From Pararhodobacter zhoushanensis (lineage in GTDB: Bacteria; Pseudomonadota; Alphaproteobacteria; Rhodobacterales; Rhodobacteraceae): a DNA stretch of 64,000 bases. Both the position numbers and the translations under genes were made by a program. Of the stretch, positions 51,579-59,845 are shown piece after piece. The first letter of the stretch is position 1; every line of letters starts with the position of its first letter. The notes under the pieces were generated by a model. The model ran no database searches. It was given only the letters and a program-made list of their open reading frames with translations, and was not told where the DNA came from. The stretch is taken from NCBI RefSeq assembly GCF_003990445.1, contig NZ_REEZ01000001.1, positions 558,001 to 622,000 on the forward strand, read 5' to 3'.

Positions 51579-51920
51579 ATGCGGAGCTTTTTGAGCGCTC
51601 TTACCTGTCTTGCCCTGCTGCTGCCCGGCGCGGTGCAGGCGGCCAGTTTTGACTGCACGCTGACCACGCTCACCCCCAACGAACAGGTGATCTGCCAGAA
51701 CCGCGACCTCAACGATCTCGATGTCGAGATGGCCACCATGTACCGGCTGCTCTCGGGCCTGTTCGCAATGGGCATGCGCGGCGCAATGCACGACGATCAG
51801 AGTGCCTGGTTGCACGAGCGTATGGCCTGCGGCGCCAATGCTGCCTGCATCCGCGACGCCTACACCCGGCGCATTCGGGCGTTGCAGGCGGTCTACGACG
51901 GCATCGACCGCCCGATCTGA
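51579..51920 (+). CDS. LprI-like (DUF1311) secreted protein
   Basis: A 113-residue protein with a signal peptide (LSALTCLALLLPGAVQAAS). A DUF1311/LprI pattern follows: FDCTLTTLTPNEQVICQNRDLNDLDVEM near the start and a CGANAACIRDAY segment later. Four conserved Cys are in the positions expected for two disulfides. LprI proteins inhibit lysozyme or have related envelope functions; the target here is not known. The start has GGAG eight bases upstream. The gene is monocistronic. Confidence 0.78.
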   Translation: MRSFLSALTCLALLLPGAVQAASFDCTLTTLTPNEQVICQNRDLNDLDVEMATMYRLLSGLFAMGMRGAMHDDQSAWLHERMACGANAACIRDAYTRRIRALQAVYDGIDRPI

Positions 51921-52113
51921 GGCAACGATGCGCTGTCAGCGCCTTTCGAACCGGTCCGCAGCAGGGCGCGCCCGGAAACAAAGCGTGGCACAAACCGCAC
52001 AGTTTCGGCTCTTGCAACAGCGCAGCGGGAACCCGTTGAGCCGGGTTCCCTTGACGCGCCCCAAATCGCGCTACCATTAGGTCAACACTACTGTCCCTTA
52101 GGAAGCGATCTCG

Positions 52114-53346
52114 TTGCGTACTTACCCTATCCCCTTTAACGAAGAAGCCCGTTTGCGGTCTGTTTTCGCCGTACCCGGCCTCGGGTCGGACAATGACGCC
52201 TTGTTCGAGGCGATCTGCGAAGCCACCCGAAAGCTGCTGGATTGCCCCGTAGCGCATATCAGCATCCTTGAAGACGATACCCAATGGTACAAATGCGTCG
52301 TCGGCATGGATCTTAACCGCATGCCGCGGGAAATGAGCTTTTGCGCTTATACGGTCATGACCAGCGATCCGCTCGTTGTCCCCGACCTGTCCGCCGATCC
52401 CCGCTTCAAGCGTCACCCGATGGTGGCTCCGGGCGGTCCGCAGGCCCGGTTTTACGCCGGTGTGCCGCTGGTTCTGACCTCGGGCCAGCGGCTGGGCAGT
52501 CTCTGTGCGCTCGATCTCAAGCCGCATGAAAGCCCCTCCGAAGCCCCGATCGCCATCCTCGCCGATCTGGGACGGGCCGTTGTCGCAGCACTGGAAGCGG
52601 CCCCGCCGCAGCCCGCTGCCCTTACCGAGGATCTGTCGGCCAAGCAGGCCTTCATTGCCCTGATCGGCCATGAACTGCGTACACCGCTGACCATCCTGTT
52701 TGGCAGCCTGCGCCTGCTCGAAATGCACGAAGGCGAGCCCGCGAACCCACGCCTGACCCATGCCGCGCGCAAATCCGTCGAACATCTGATGGCACTGGTC
52801 GAGACGATCATCCATTTCAGTGATGCCACGACGGGCGAGGTGCAGCTGAACGAGCAACTGTGTGACCTGTCCGAGCTGTTCGCGGCCATCGAGGGCATGA
52901 CGCTGCCGGGTGCCTCGGGTGCTTTGAAAACCATTAAGCGCGATCCGGATTCCGTGTCACTGCGTGTTCAGCTTGATCCCGACCATATGAAAACCGCCCT
53001 GAATGCCATGGCGCTGAACGCCATCAACCACGGCGGCGACCAGATCAGCGTCGGTGCGCAGCTGGATGACGACGGTAATCTTGAGCTGTGGGTCTCCGAC
53101 AACGGGCGGCTGGAAGATCACGTCGATCTGGCGCGGCTCTATGAGCCCTTCGTGGTGGGCGGCGCCATCAAGAACCGTGACACGCGCGGCGGTCTGGGGC
53201 TGGGCTTGCCGCTGACCCGCAAGCTGGTCGAGCTGCACGGCGGCGACTTTCTGGTACGCACCACCGACACCGGCACGCGCGCGGTCATCCGCCTGCCCGT
53301 CTGGCGCACCGAGATCCCCGAACCCGCCACCGCGCGCCGGGCGTGA
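52114..53346 (+). CDS. GAF-domain sensor histidine kinase (orphan)
   Basis: The 410-residue protein has no signal or membrane helix. Residues about 15-165 form a GAF domain (PVAHISILEDDTQWYKCVVG, later RFYAGVPLVLTSGQRLGSLCALD). A HisKA domain follows with the phosphorylated His in LIGHELRTPLTI. An ATPase domain has the N-box as ALNAINHG, G1 WVSDNGR, and G2 GGLGLGLPLTRKL. Start is TTG at 52114, with AGGA ten bases upstream; a stop codon at 52099-52101 in frame leaves no other choice. No response-regulator gene is adjacent, so it is an orphan. The signal may be a soluble cytoplasmic ligand. Confidence 0.85.
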   Translation: MRTYPIPFNEEARLRSVFAVPGLGSDNDALFEAICEATRKLLDCPVAHISILEDDTQWYKCVVGMDLNRMPREMSFCAYTVMTSDPLVVPDLSADPRFKRHPMVAPGGPQARFYAGVPLVLTSGQRLGSLCALDLKPHESPSEAPIAILADLGRAVVAALEAAPPQPAALTEDLSAKQAFIALIGHELRTPLTILFGSLRLLEMHEGEPANPRLTHAARKSVEHLMALVETIIHFSDATTGEVQLNEQLCDLSELFAAIEGMTLPGASGALKTIKRDPDSVSLRVQLDPDHMKTALNAMALNAINHGGDQISVGAQLDDDGNLELWVSDNGRLEDHVDLARLYEPFVVGGAIKNRDTRGGLGLGLPLTRKLVELHGGDFLVRTTDTGTRAVIRLPVWRTEIPEPATARRA

Positions 53347-53732
53347 AACCAACAAAGGCGCGCCCGGCCCCCGGCCGGTCGCGCTCTCAACCGCTCATGA
53401 TGCGGCGTGGAACTGTCAGGGGCACCTTCACGGCTTCGCGTACCTTTTCGCGAAAGGCCGGATTTACCACACCGCGATACGGGCCGACGATAGCGGCAGC
53501 CAGCCGTCCCTCAAGCAAAAGCGCTGATGTACGCACAAGGCCCCCAGCTCGCGACAGTCAGGACAGTCGGCTGACCGCGCGCCACAATCCCAGTCCCCAA
53601 ATCGTCTTGCGGGTTTTCAGTGGGGAAGCTGCGACGCCGTGCCCGAAGGCCAAGAGCCCACAACGCGTGCTTGGCCCTTGTTTCAGACCGCCCGCCATGC
53701 TCTGCCTGCGGCGTGAACCAAGGACGAATGCC
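53347..53732. other. 386-bp intergenic region with a possible small minus-strand ORF
   Basis: Between the histidine kinase and the metal ATPase. The plus strand has no gene features until the ATPase ribosome site. The minus strand carries a 49-codon open frame at 53387-53536 of coding-like composition (listed separately). No terminator with a clear T-run is seen. Confidence 0.45.
53387..53536 (-). CDS. Possible small protein (49 residues) or gene remnant
   Basis: A GTG-initiated frame with a GGGGG stretch just upstream encodes 49 residues. It has an amphipathic start (SALLLEGRLAAAIVG) and a basic second half (NPAFREKVREAVKVPLTVP, ending RRIMSG). Composition looks like real protein, not random GC-rich read-through. 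No family is recognised. It could also be the remnant C-terminus of a larger gene. No other supporting evidence. Confidence 0.25.
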   Translation of the reverse strand: MRTSALLLEGRLAAAIVGPYRGVVNPAFREKVREAVKVPLTVPRRIMSG

Positions 53733-55628
53733 ATGAAACGCTGGATCGACACGATGGACCTGGCGCTGAGCGCCCTCACGGCGCTGGGGCTGATCGTGGC
53801 CGCGCTGGCGCACTGGACACCGATGCCCGACGGGTTTGGCCCGCCCGCCCTGATCCTCGCCTATCTGGCCGGTGGGGTGCCCGCGACGCTGACGGCGGGG
53901 CGTGAACTGTGGCGCGCGCGTGTGTTCGACATCGACCTGCTCATGGTCGTCGCCGCGCTGGCCGCGCTCTCGGTCGGGGCCGCGATCGAGGGGGCGGTGC
54001 TGCTGACGCTCTTCTCGCTGTCGAACACGCTGGAGCATCGCGCCATGGGCCGCGCCCGCCGCGCGGTCGAGGCGCTGATGGCGCTGCGCCCGGATACGGC
54101 CCTGAAGCGCGAAGGCGACGCGCTGCGCGAGGTCGCCGTGGCCTCGCTGATCCCCGGCGACACCGTCGTCCTGCGCCCCGGCGCGCGGGTGCCGGTGGAC
54201 GGGGTGATTGCCTCGGGCGATGGCGCGCTGGATGAAAGCACGATCACCGGCGAGTCGATGCCCGTTCACAAAGCCGCCGGAGACCCGGTGTTCGAGGCGA
54301 CGGTCAATCTGGACGGCGTGCTCGATGTGACCGTCTCGCATGGCACAGCCGAGTCAACCGTGGCCCGGATGATCGCGCTGGTCACCGATGCGCAGGCGGC
54401 CAAGGCCCCGTCCGAGCGGTTCAGCGCGTGGTTTGGCCAGCGCTATACTGTGGCGGTACTTCTTGGCGCGTCGCTGGCCTTGGGCGTCTTCCTGCTGCTG
54501 GGCTGGAGCTGGGACGACGCGCTTTACCGTTCCGCGACGCTGCTGGTGGCGGCCAGTCCCTGCGCCGTGGTGATCTCGGTCCCCGCCGCGATCCTGTCGG
54601 CGCTGTCGGCAGCGGCGCGGGGCGGCGTGTTGTTCAAGGGCGGCGCGGCGCTGGAAACCTTGGCCGAGGTGCGCGCTTTTGCGTTCGACAAGACCGGGAC
54701 GCTGACCACCGGCAAGGCCGAGGTGACAGGGGTTTGGGCGGCGGGCGACGAAGACGCGTTTCTGTCGACTTTGGCAGGGCTTGAGGCGCATTCAGAGCAT
54801 CCCATTGGCCACGCGTTGCGCGCCGAGATGACGCGGCGCGGATTGACCATCGTCGCGGCGCAAAACGTCCATGCCGCGCCCAGCGAGGGCATTCTGGGCG
54901 AGGATGCGCAGGGCGCGCTCTGGGCCGGCAACGCCCGCATGGCGGCGCGGATGGGGGCGGATGTGACCCGGCCTGCGGTCACGGCACTGGCCGACGGCGC
55001 ACAGACGTTAATCTATGCGGGACGCGGGGCCGAGCTGTTGGGCGCGGTCACGGTGGCCGACCAGCCGCGCCCCAGCTCGCGCGCCGGGCTGGCGGCGCTG
55101 CGCGCGGGCGGCATATCCGAGCGCGCGATGATGACCGGTGACCGCAGGGCCGTGGCGCTCAGGATCGGGGCGGATCTGGGGCTGGAACCCGATGAAATCC
55201 ACGCCGACCTGCTGCCCGCCGACAAGGTGGCGCTGGTCGCCGCGATGGCGGCGCGGGGCAAGGTGGCTTTCGTCGGCGACGGGGTGAATGACGCGGCAGC
55301 GCTGGCGCGGGCCGATGTCGGCATCGCGATGGGCGCGGCAGGGTCCGAGGTGGCGTTGCAGGCCGCCGATGTGGCACTGCTGTCCGACGACATGACCCGT
55401 CTGGCCGAGGCGCATCGCCTTGCGCGGCGCACGGCGCGGATCGTCAAGCAGAACCTGATCTTCGCGCTGGGGGCGATGGCGGTGCTGGTCACCGGCGGAC
55501 TTTTCTTCGAACTGCCGCTGCCTCTGGCGGTGATCGGGCATGAGGGCGGGACGGTTCTGGTGGTGCTCAACGGGTTGCGGCTGCTGGGCGATCCGATCCG
55601 CGCCGACCGGTCGCACAATCGCCGGTAG
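53733..55628 (+). CDS. P1B-4-type metal-transporting ATPase (CoaT/CtpD-like)
   Basis: The 631-residue protein has six to eight membrane helices. It has the actuator TGES motif (172-175), the metal-site SPC (275-277), the phosphorylated Asp319 in DKTGT, and the last-helix motif HEGGT near residue 602. SPC plus HEGGT defines the P1B-4 group, which exports Co2+, Zn2+, Fe2+ or related ions. There is no N-terminal heavy-metal-associated domain, which is normal for this group. The start at 53733 has AAGGA eight bases upstream. No metalloregulator gene is adjacent. It ends 36 bases before the bphO promoter-like element. Confidence 0.9.
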   Translation: MKRWIDTMDLALSALTALGLIVAALAHWTPMPDGFGPPALILAYLAGGVPATLTAGRELWRARVFDIDLLMVVAALAALSVGAAIEGAVLLTLFSLSNTLEHRAMGRARRAVEALMALRPDTALKREGDALREVAVASLIPGDTVVLRPGARVPVDGVIASGDGALDESTITGESMPVHKAAGDPVFEATVNLDGVLDVTVSHGTAESTVARMIALVTDAQAAKAPSERFSAWFGQRYTVAVLLGASLALGVFLLLGWSWDDALYRSATLLVAASPCAVVISVPAAILSALSAAARGGVLFKGGAALETLAEVRAFAFDKTGTLTTGKAEVTGVWAAGDEDAFLSTLAGLEAHSEHPIGHALRAEMTRRGLTIVAAQNVHAAPSEGILGEDAQGALWAGNARMAARMGADVTRPAVTALADGAQTLIYAGRGAELLGAVTVADQPRPSSRAGLAALRAGGISERAMMTGDRRAVALRIGADLGLEPDEIHADLLPADKVALVAAMAARGKVAFVGDGVNDAAALARADVGIAMGAAGSEVALQAADVALLSDDMTRLAEAHRLARRTARIVKQNLIFALGAMAVLVTGGLFFELPLPLAVIGHEGGTVLVVLNGLRLLGDPIRADRSHNRR

Positions 55629-55664
55629 AACGTACGTTTTATTGGAAAAATCCCCTCGCCGCGC

Positions 55665-55690
55665 GGAACTTTTTGCAGTCCATCAACGTT
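55665..55690 (+). promoter_or_regulatory. GGAAC-N17-CGTT element (EcfG-type promoter candidate)
   Basis: GGAAC at 55665-55669 and CGTT at 55687-55690 are spaced by exactly 17 bases, the consensus and spacing of the alphaproteobacterial general-stress sigma factor EcfG. It is 72 bases upstream of bphO and in the right orientation. Whether this organism has EcfG and PhyR cannot be told from the window. An AACGTT-rich palindromic stretch (55685-55702) overlaps it. Confidence 0.5.
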
Positions 55691-55761
55691 GTGTTCAACG
55701 TTTTGCGACTCTCAATTGTGAAACGCTTTGAAAGCCAAGGTGCACAAAGGGTCGGCCTATT

Positions 55762-56316
55762 TTGACGCGTCTCTCTTTTCGACACGATCTGCGTCAGCAG
55801 ACGCAGGCCCAGCACGTGGCAACCGAGCACGGCCTCGCCCGTTTCACCGCCGCTCCGATCGAACACCTGCTGTGGTTTCTGGCGACCCAGCGCGCCGGGT
55901 TGTGGGCGGTTTTTTGCAGCGCTGACCCTGGGGCACTGATCTGCACGCCCGTGCTGCGGGATCTGATCGCTCGTCTCGATGCCGATCTTGCGGCCTGCGG
56001 GACAACTGCGCACCCGGCGCAGCCGTTGCGGGGGCTTGACCCGCTGGCGGTCGATTACCTGATCCTCGGCTCGCGGCTGGGCACCGAGGTGCTGCGCCGC
56101 CAGATCTTTGGCGATCATCCGCCCGGCGCCATCCCGACCTATTTCCAGCTGTCGCCGCAGCCCGACCTGTGGCGCGCGCATTGCGCGGCGCTTGACGCCC
56201 TTGATCCGGCGTCGCCCCGCGCGGCGGCGGTCATCGCCGATACCAACACCGCCTTCTCGCTGTTTCAGCAGGCCGCGCGCCTGCAAGACGCCCCTGAAAA
56301 AGTTGCTGCTCTATGA
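55762..56316 (+). CDS. bphO: Heme oxygenase (BphO type)
   Basis: A 184-residue protein with the proximal-His region LRQQTQAQHVATEHGL and the distal GSRLGTEVLRRQ segment of bacteriophytochrome-linked heme oxygenases. It opens heme to biliverdin IXalpha, the chromophore of the phytochrome encoded next. The start is a TTG at 55762 with AAAGGG about ten bases upstream; an in-frame stop lies 31 bases further up, so no ATG is available. It overlaps bphP by four bases (ATGA), which couples supply of biliverdin to the photoreceptor. Confidence 0.9.
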   Translation: MTRLSFRHDLRQQTQAQHVATEHGLARFTAAPIEHLLWFLATQRAGLWAVFCSADPGALICTPVLRDLIARLDADLAACGTTAHPAQPLRGLDPLAVDYLILGSRLGTEVLRRQIFGDHPPGAIPTYFQLSPQPDLWRAHCAALDALDPASPRAAAVIADTNTAFSLFQQAARLQDAPEKVAAL

Positions 56317-58865
56317 TCTCTCCCACCCCCTCTGTCGATCTGACCAACTGCGACCGCGAGCCGATCCACCAGCTGGGCCGCGTGCAATCTTACGGCGCGT
56401 TGCTGGCTGTCTCATCCGACTGGATCGTGCAGCATGCCTCGGCCAACCTGCCCGATATTCTGGGGGTTGAGGTTGAGCAGGCGCTCGGCGCGCCGCTGAC
56501 GGCGCTGATCGTGTCCGACGGCTTCGCCCGCATCCGTGAGACCCTGCGCAGCGTGCAGTCTCCCGATGGCGTGGTGCGGCTGTTTGGCGTGGTTATGCGC
56601 GCCAATGGCCGGGCGTTTGACGTGTCGATCCATCAATCCGGCACGCATCTGATTGTCGAGTTTGAGCCCAAGCGCGCCGCCAGCGGTCGTGACGTGATGT
56701 CCGAGGTTTACCCCCAGATCGCCGCCGTCCGCCGCAATGGCAGCCTGCGCACGCTGGCGATGGACGCGGCGCGCGGATTGCAGGCGCTGTCGGGCTTTGA
56801 CAGCGTGATGGTCTATCAGTTCCAGCCTGATCATTCGGGAAAGGTCATCGCCGAGGCCCGCCTGGACGGGCGGCAGAAATATGACGGGATGATGTTCCCG
56901 GCCTCGGACATTCCGGTACAGGCCCGCGCGCTCTATCAACGCTCGCTCTTGCGGCTGATCGCCGATGTCAGCGATCCCGGCAGCCCGATCCATCCGGGTA
57001 TTGACCTGTCGGGCCGTCCGCTTGACCTGTCGCTGGCCGTGACCCGCGCCGTGTCACCGATCCATATCGAATATCTGACCAACATGGGCGTTCAGGCCTC
57101 GATGTCGGTGTCGATCATGAAAGAGGGCAAGCTGTGGGGCCTGTTTGCCTGCCACCACCACAGCCCGCGCTACATCGACTACGAGCGCCGCACCGCGATC
57201 GAGATGTTCGGGCATATCTTCTCGTATGAGCTGACCAGCTTCGAAGACCGCGCCCGCAAGGAGGCCGAGCAACAGACCGGCCGCCTGCAGACCCTGTTGA
57301 TGAGCCATATGGCCGATGGCCGCGCGCTGTCGGAAAGCCTGCTGTTTGCGTCCGAGGATATTCGCGGCGTCATCCCGCATGACGGCCTCGCGCTGATCGA
57401 AGATGGCACCTACAGCGCCACCGGCACCGCACTCAGCGAAGAAGAAGCCCGCGCGCTGGCCCGGTTTCTGGACCGCTCCATCGGCTCGGGCGTGTTCGCC
57501 AGCGAGTGTCTGGGCAAGGTGCATGACACGGCGCGCGATTATCAGGACCGGGTCGCGGGCATTCTGGCGATCCCGATCTCCAAGCGCCCGCGCGACTATC
57601 TGCTGCTCTCGCGCCGCCCGGTGCATGAGACCATCGACTGGGCAGGCGATCCGTCCAAGCCGGTGACCGTAGGCCCCAACGGCGTCCGCCTGACCCCGCG
57701 CAAAAGCTTCGATGTCTGGCGCGAAACGGCTCAGGGGCGCAGCGCGCCGTGGACGGGCCAGCAGGTTCACGCGGCTGAGATACTGCGCACGGTGCTGCTG
57801 GAGATCTTCCTGAAGATCACCGAGGCGACCAGCCTCGAGCGCAAGCGCGCGCAAGAGCAGCAAGAGCTGCTGATCTCCGAACTGAACCACCGGGTGCGCA
57901 ACATCCTCAACCTGATGCGCGGACTGCTGGCACAGTCGCGGTCCTCAGCCCGCACGCTGGAGGAGTTCACCGACAATCTGGACGGTCGCATTCAGTCGCT
58001 GGCCCGCGCCCATGACCAGCTGACCGCCGAGCATTGGGAGCCCAGTTCGCTGATCTCGCTGATCACCTGCGAATTTGCCGCCTATGCCGACGACAAGACA
58101 GAACGGGTGCACATCACCGGCCCCGACGCGATGATCACCCCGCGGGCCTATACGACGATGGCGCTGGTGCTGCATGAGATGGCGACCAACTCGATGAAAT
58201 ACGGCGCGCTCTGCGACAGATCGGGGCGCATCCAGATCACGCTGGGCACCGACAGTTCGGGCGGGTTGCTCATCGATTGGGTCGAGCGCGGCGGTCCGCC
58301 GGTGTCGCCTCCCAAGCGGCGCGGCTTTGGCTCTACGATCATCGAAAATTCCATCCCGCACGAGCTGCGCGGCGATGCGCAGATTGCCTATCGGACGTCG
58401 GGGGTCGAGGCGCAATTCCGCCTGCCCCCCACCGCGATCAGTGAAATCCGCACCACCGAAACCGTACCCGCCGGCCCGCCGGCCGTTGACCCCGCGCGCA
58501 CGGCCGGCATCTCCGGCAGGGCGCTGGTGCTTGAGGATACCTTGATCATCGCCATGGACGCGGCAGGCATCCTTGAGGATCTGGGTGCGTCTGAAGTCAA
58601 GATCGTCGCCAGCGTCGCCGCCGCGCTGGACTGGATCGCGAATAACCCGGTCGATCTGGCGCTGCTCGATGTCAATCTGGGTGAGGAACAGTCGGTCCCG
58701 GTGGCCGAAGCCCTGCATGCCAAGGGCGTGCCCTTCGTGCTGGCTACCGGCTATGGCGCCTCGGCCGAACTGGCCGAGGTCTATCCGCCCTGCCCCATCG
58801 TGCAAAAGCCATTCTCGGCCGCCTCGATCAAGGCGGCGTTTACCCGGGACGAACCCGGCGCGTGA
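56313..58865 (+). CDS. bphP: Bacteriophytochrome histidine kinase with C-terminal receiver
   Basis: The 850-residue protein has a PAS domain with the biliverdin-binding Cys13 (TNCDREPIH). A GAF domain has PASDIP (Asp199), the SPIHIEYL His251 and ACHHHSPR His281, and a PHY domain has the tongue PRKSF (462-466). A HWE/HisKA_2-type kinase follows with His526 (ELNHRVRN), and a receiver with Asp786 (LLDVNLG). These match a red/far-red light sensor bound to biliverdin. The usual IQPHG near residue 24 is VQSYG. It overlaps bphO, from which it gets its chromophore. A hybrid kinase with its own receiver can signal to a phosphotransfer protein elsewhere. Confidence 0.95.
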   Translation: MISPTPSVDLTNCDREPIHQLGRVQSYGALLAVSSDWIVQHASANLPDILGVEVEQALGAPLTALIVSDGFARIRETLRSVQSPDGVVRLFGVVMRANGRAFDVSIHQSGTHLIVEFEPKRAASGRDVMSEVYPQIAAVRRNGSLRTLAMDAARGLQALSGFDSVMVYQFQPDHSGKVIAEARLDGRQKYDGMMFPASDIPVQARALYQRSLLRLIADVSDPGSPIHPGIDLSGRPLDLSLAVTRAVSPIHIEYLTNMGVQASMSVSIMKEGKLWGLFACHHHSPRYIDYERRTAIEMFGHIFSYELTSFEDRARKEAEQQTGRLQTLLMSHMADGRALSESLLFASEDIRGVIPHDGLALIEDGTYSATGTALSEEEARALARFLDRSIGSGVFASECLGKVHDTARDYQDRVAGILAIPISKRPRDYLLLSRRPVHETIDWAGDPSKPVTVGPNGVRLTPRKSFDVWRETAQGRSAPWTGQQVHAAEILRTVLLEIFLKITEATSLERKRAQEQQELLISELNHRVRNILNLMRGLLAQSRSSARTLEEFTDNLDGRIQSLARAHDQLTAEHWEPSSLISLITCEFAAYADDKTERVHITGPDAMITPRAYTTMALVLHEMATNSMKYGALCDRSGRIQITLGTDSSGGLLIDWVERGGPPVSPPKRRGFGSTIIENSIPHELRGDAQIAYRTSGVEAQFRLPPTAISEIRTTETVPAGPPAVDPARTAGISGRALVLEDTLIIAMDAAGILEDLGASEVKIVASVAAALDWIANNPVDLALLDVNLGEEQSVPVAEALHAKGVPFVLATGYGASAELAEVYPPCPIVQKPFSAASIKAAFTRDEPGA

Positions 58866-58892
58866 GGGGCCCCACGCGCCGGTCTTGCCGCC

Positions 58893-59609
58893 TCAGAACC
58901 GCGTCCAGGGGTTGATCCCCTGACGCTTGAGCGCGCGGTACATCAGGAACATGTAGTACAGATCCGCCACGAAGATCGCGGCAATGAAGGTGATCACGAA
59001 GGCCCCGTCATCGGCATGGGTGATCGTATAGATAATCCCGCCGGTCATCGACGAGCCGATCCACTTGGCCCAGGCGATGGTAAAGCTCTGCCCGTCGGTA
59101 TTGCCGCGCATGTAGTACATCGCGATGAACGAGATCGACATCAACGCGTTCTGGATGAAGGCGATAACCTTGGCGCCCTCGATCTGGTCGTTGTTGAAAT
59201 ACAGCGTGAACTGGCGCAGGAAATTGCCGCCGTTGTACATGATGAAGAACGAAAAGATCAGCATCGCCACGGTGAACGCGACCCACGAGCGCCGGCTGAC
59301 ATTGTATTTCTCGACGAAATATTTGTAGCCGTATTTGAAATACGTATACAGGATCACCACGTCCAGCGTCGCCCAGACCAGAAAGATCATCTGCGCCTTC
59401 AGCCCGCCATGCGGGATCAGCGTCGCATCGGCGCTGCCATAAGGCGGGATCAGCAGCGCAAACACCAGCTCCCAGGCCAGGTTCAGCGTCAGCGCGACAA
59501 TCGGCATGCCGTAGGACTTATCCTTGAACCCCCGATAGATGATCGCCGCATAGGCCAGCGCCCAGGCGTAGGTACAAAGGTGATAGGCGAAAATGGTGTA
59601 GCTCTGCAT
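58893..59609 (-). CDS. Transmembrane terpene-cyclase-like protein (Pyr4/TMTC fold)
   Basis: A 238-residue protein with seven predicted membrane helices. The first two loops carry YRGFKDKSYGMPIVAL and NLAWELVF, the pattern of transmembrane terpene cyclases such as fungal Pyr4. The essential acids would be Glu47 and, in the last helix, Asp216 (VADLYYMFL), matching Pyr4's catalytic Glu and Asp in position. Such cyclases fold epoxidised isoprenoids. Bacterial members are of unproven function. No prenyltransferase or epoxidase gene is adjacent. The start at 59609 has only a weak site. It is convergent with bphP. Confidence 0.72.
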   Translation of the reverse strand: MQSYTIFAYHLCTYAWALAYAAIIYRGFKDKSYGMPIVALTLNLAWELVFALLIPPYGSADATLIPHGGLKAQMIFLVWATLDVVILYTYFKYGYKYFVEKYNVSRRSWVAFTVAMLIFSFFIMYNGGNFLRQFTLYFNNDQIEGAKVIAFIQNALMSISFIAMYYMRGNTDGQSFTIAWAKWIGSSMTGGIIYTITHADDGAFVITFIAAIFVADLYYMFLMYRALKRQGINPWTRF

Positions 59610-59845
59610 GCTCGGGGCCGTCCGTTGTGTCGTCTTGCCCTTGCGGGGCATCATTTCCGGGTCCATGGCAGGCCGCTGCCGAAAGCTGCCTGTCCGCAAA
59701 ACAGGGCAGGATTGATCACGGTTTGCGTCGCTTGTCTACCAAGCGGGGCCTGCAATGCGCGCAGCACCGCCACGTAGCACCCCTCGCCCCCTTTCACCTG
59801 CCTCTGCCTTGCGCTATCTGCACATCAAGCGGACAGGAGCGCGCG

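Noticed and set aside
59700-59845. FMN riboswitch ahead of ribB
   Set aside because: The region is 146 bases and lacks the conserved AGGG...GAAGCC-type RFN elements; ribBX of this type often has none.
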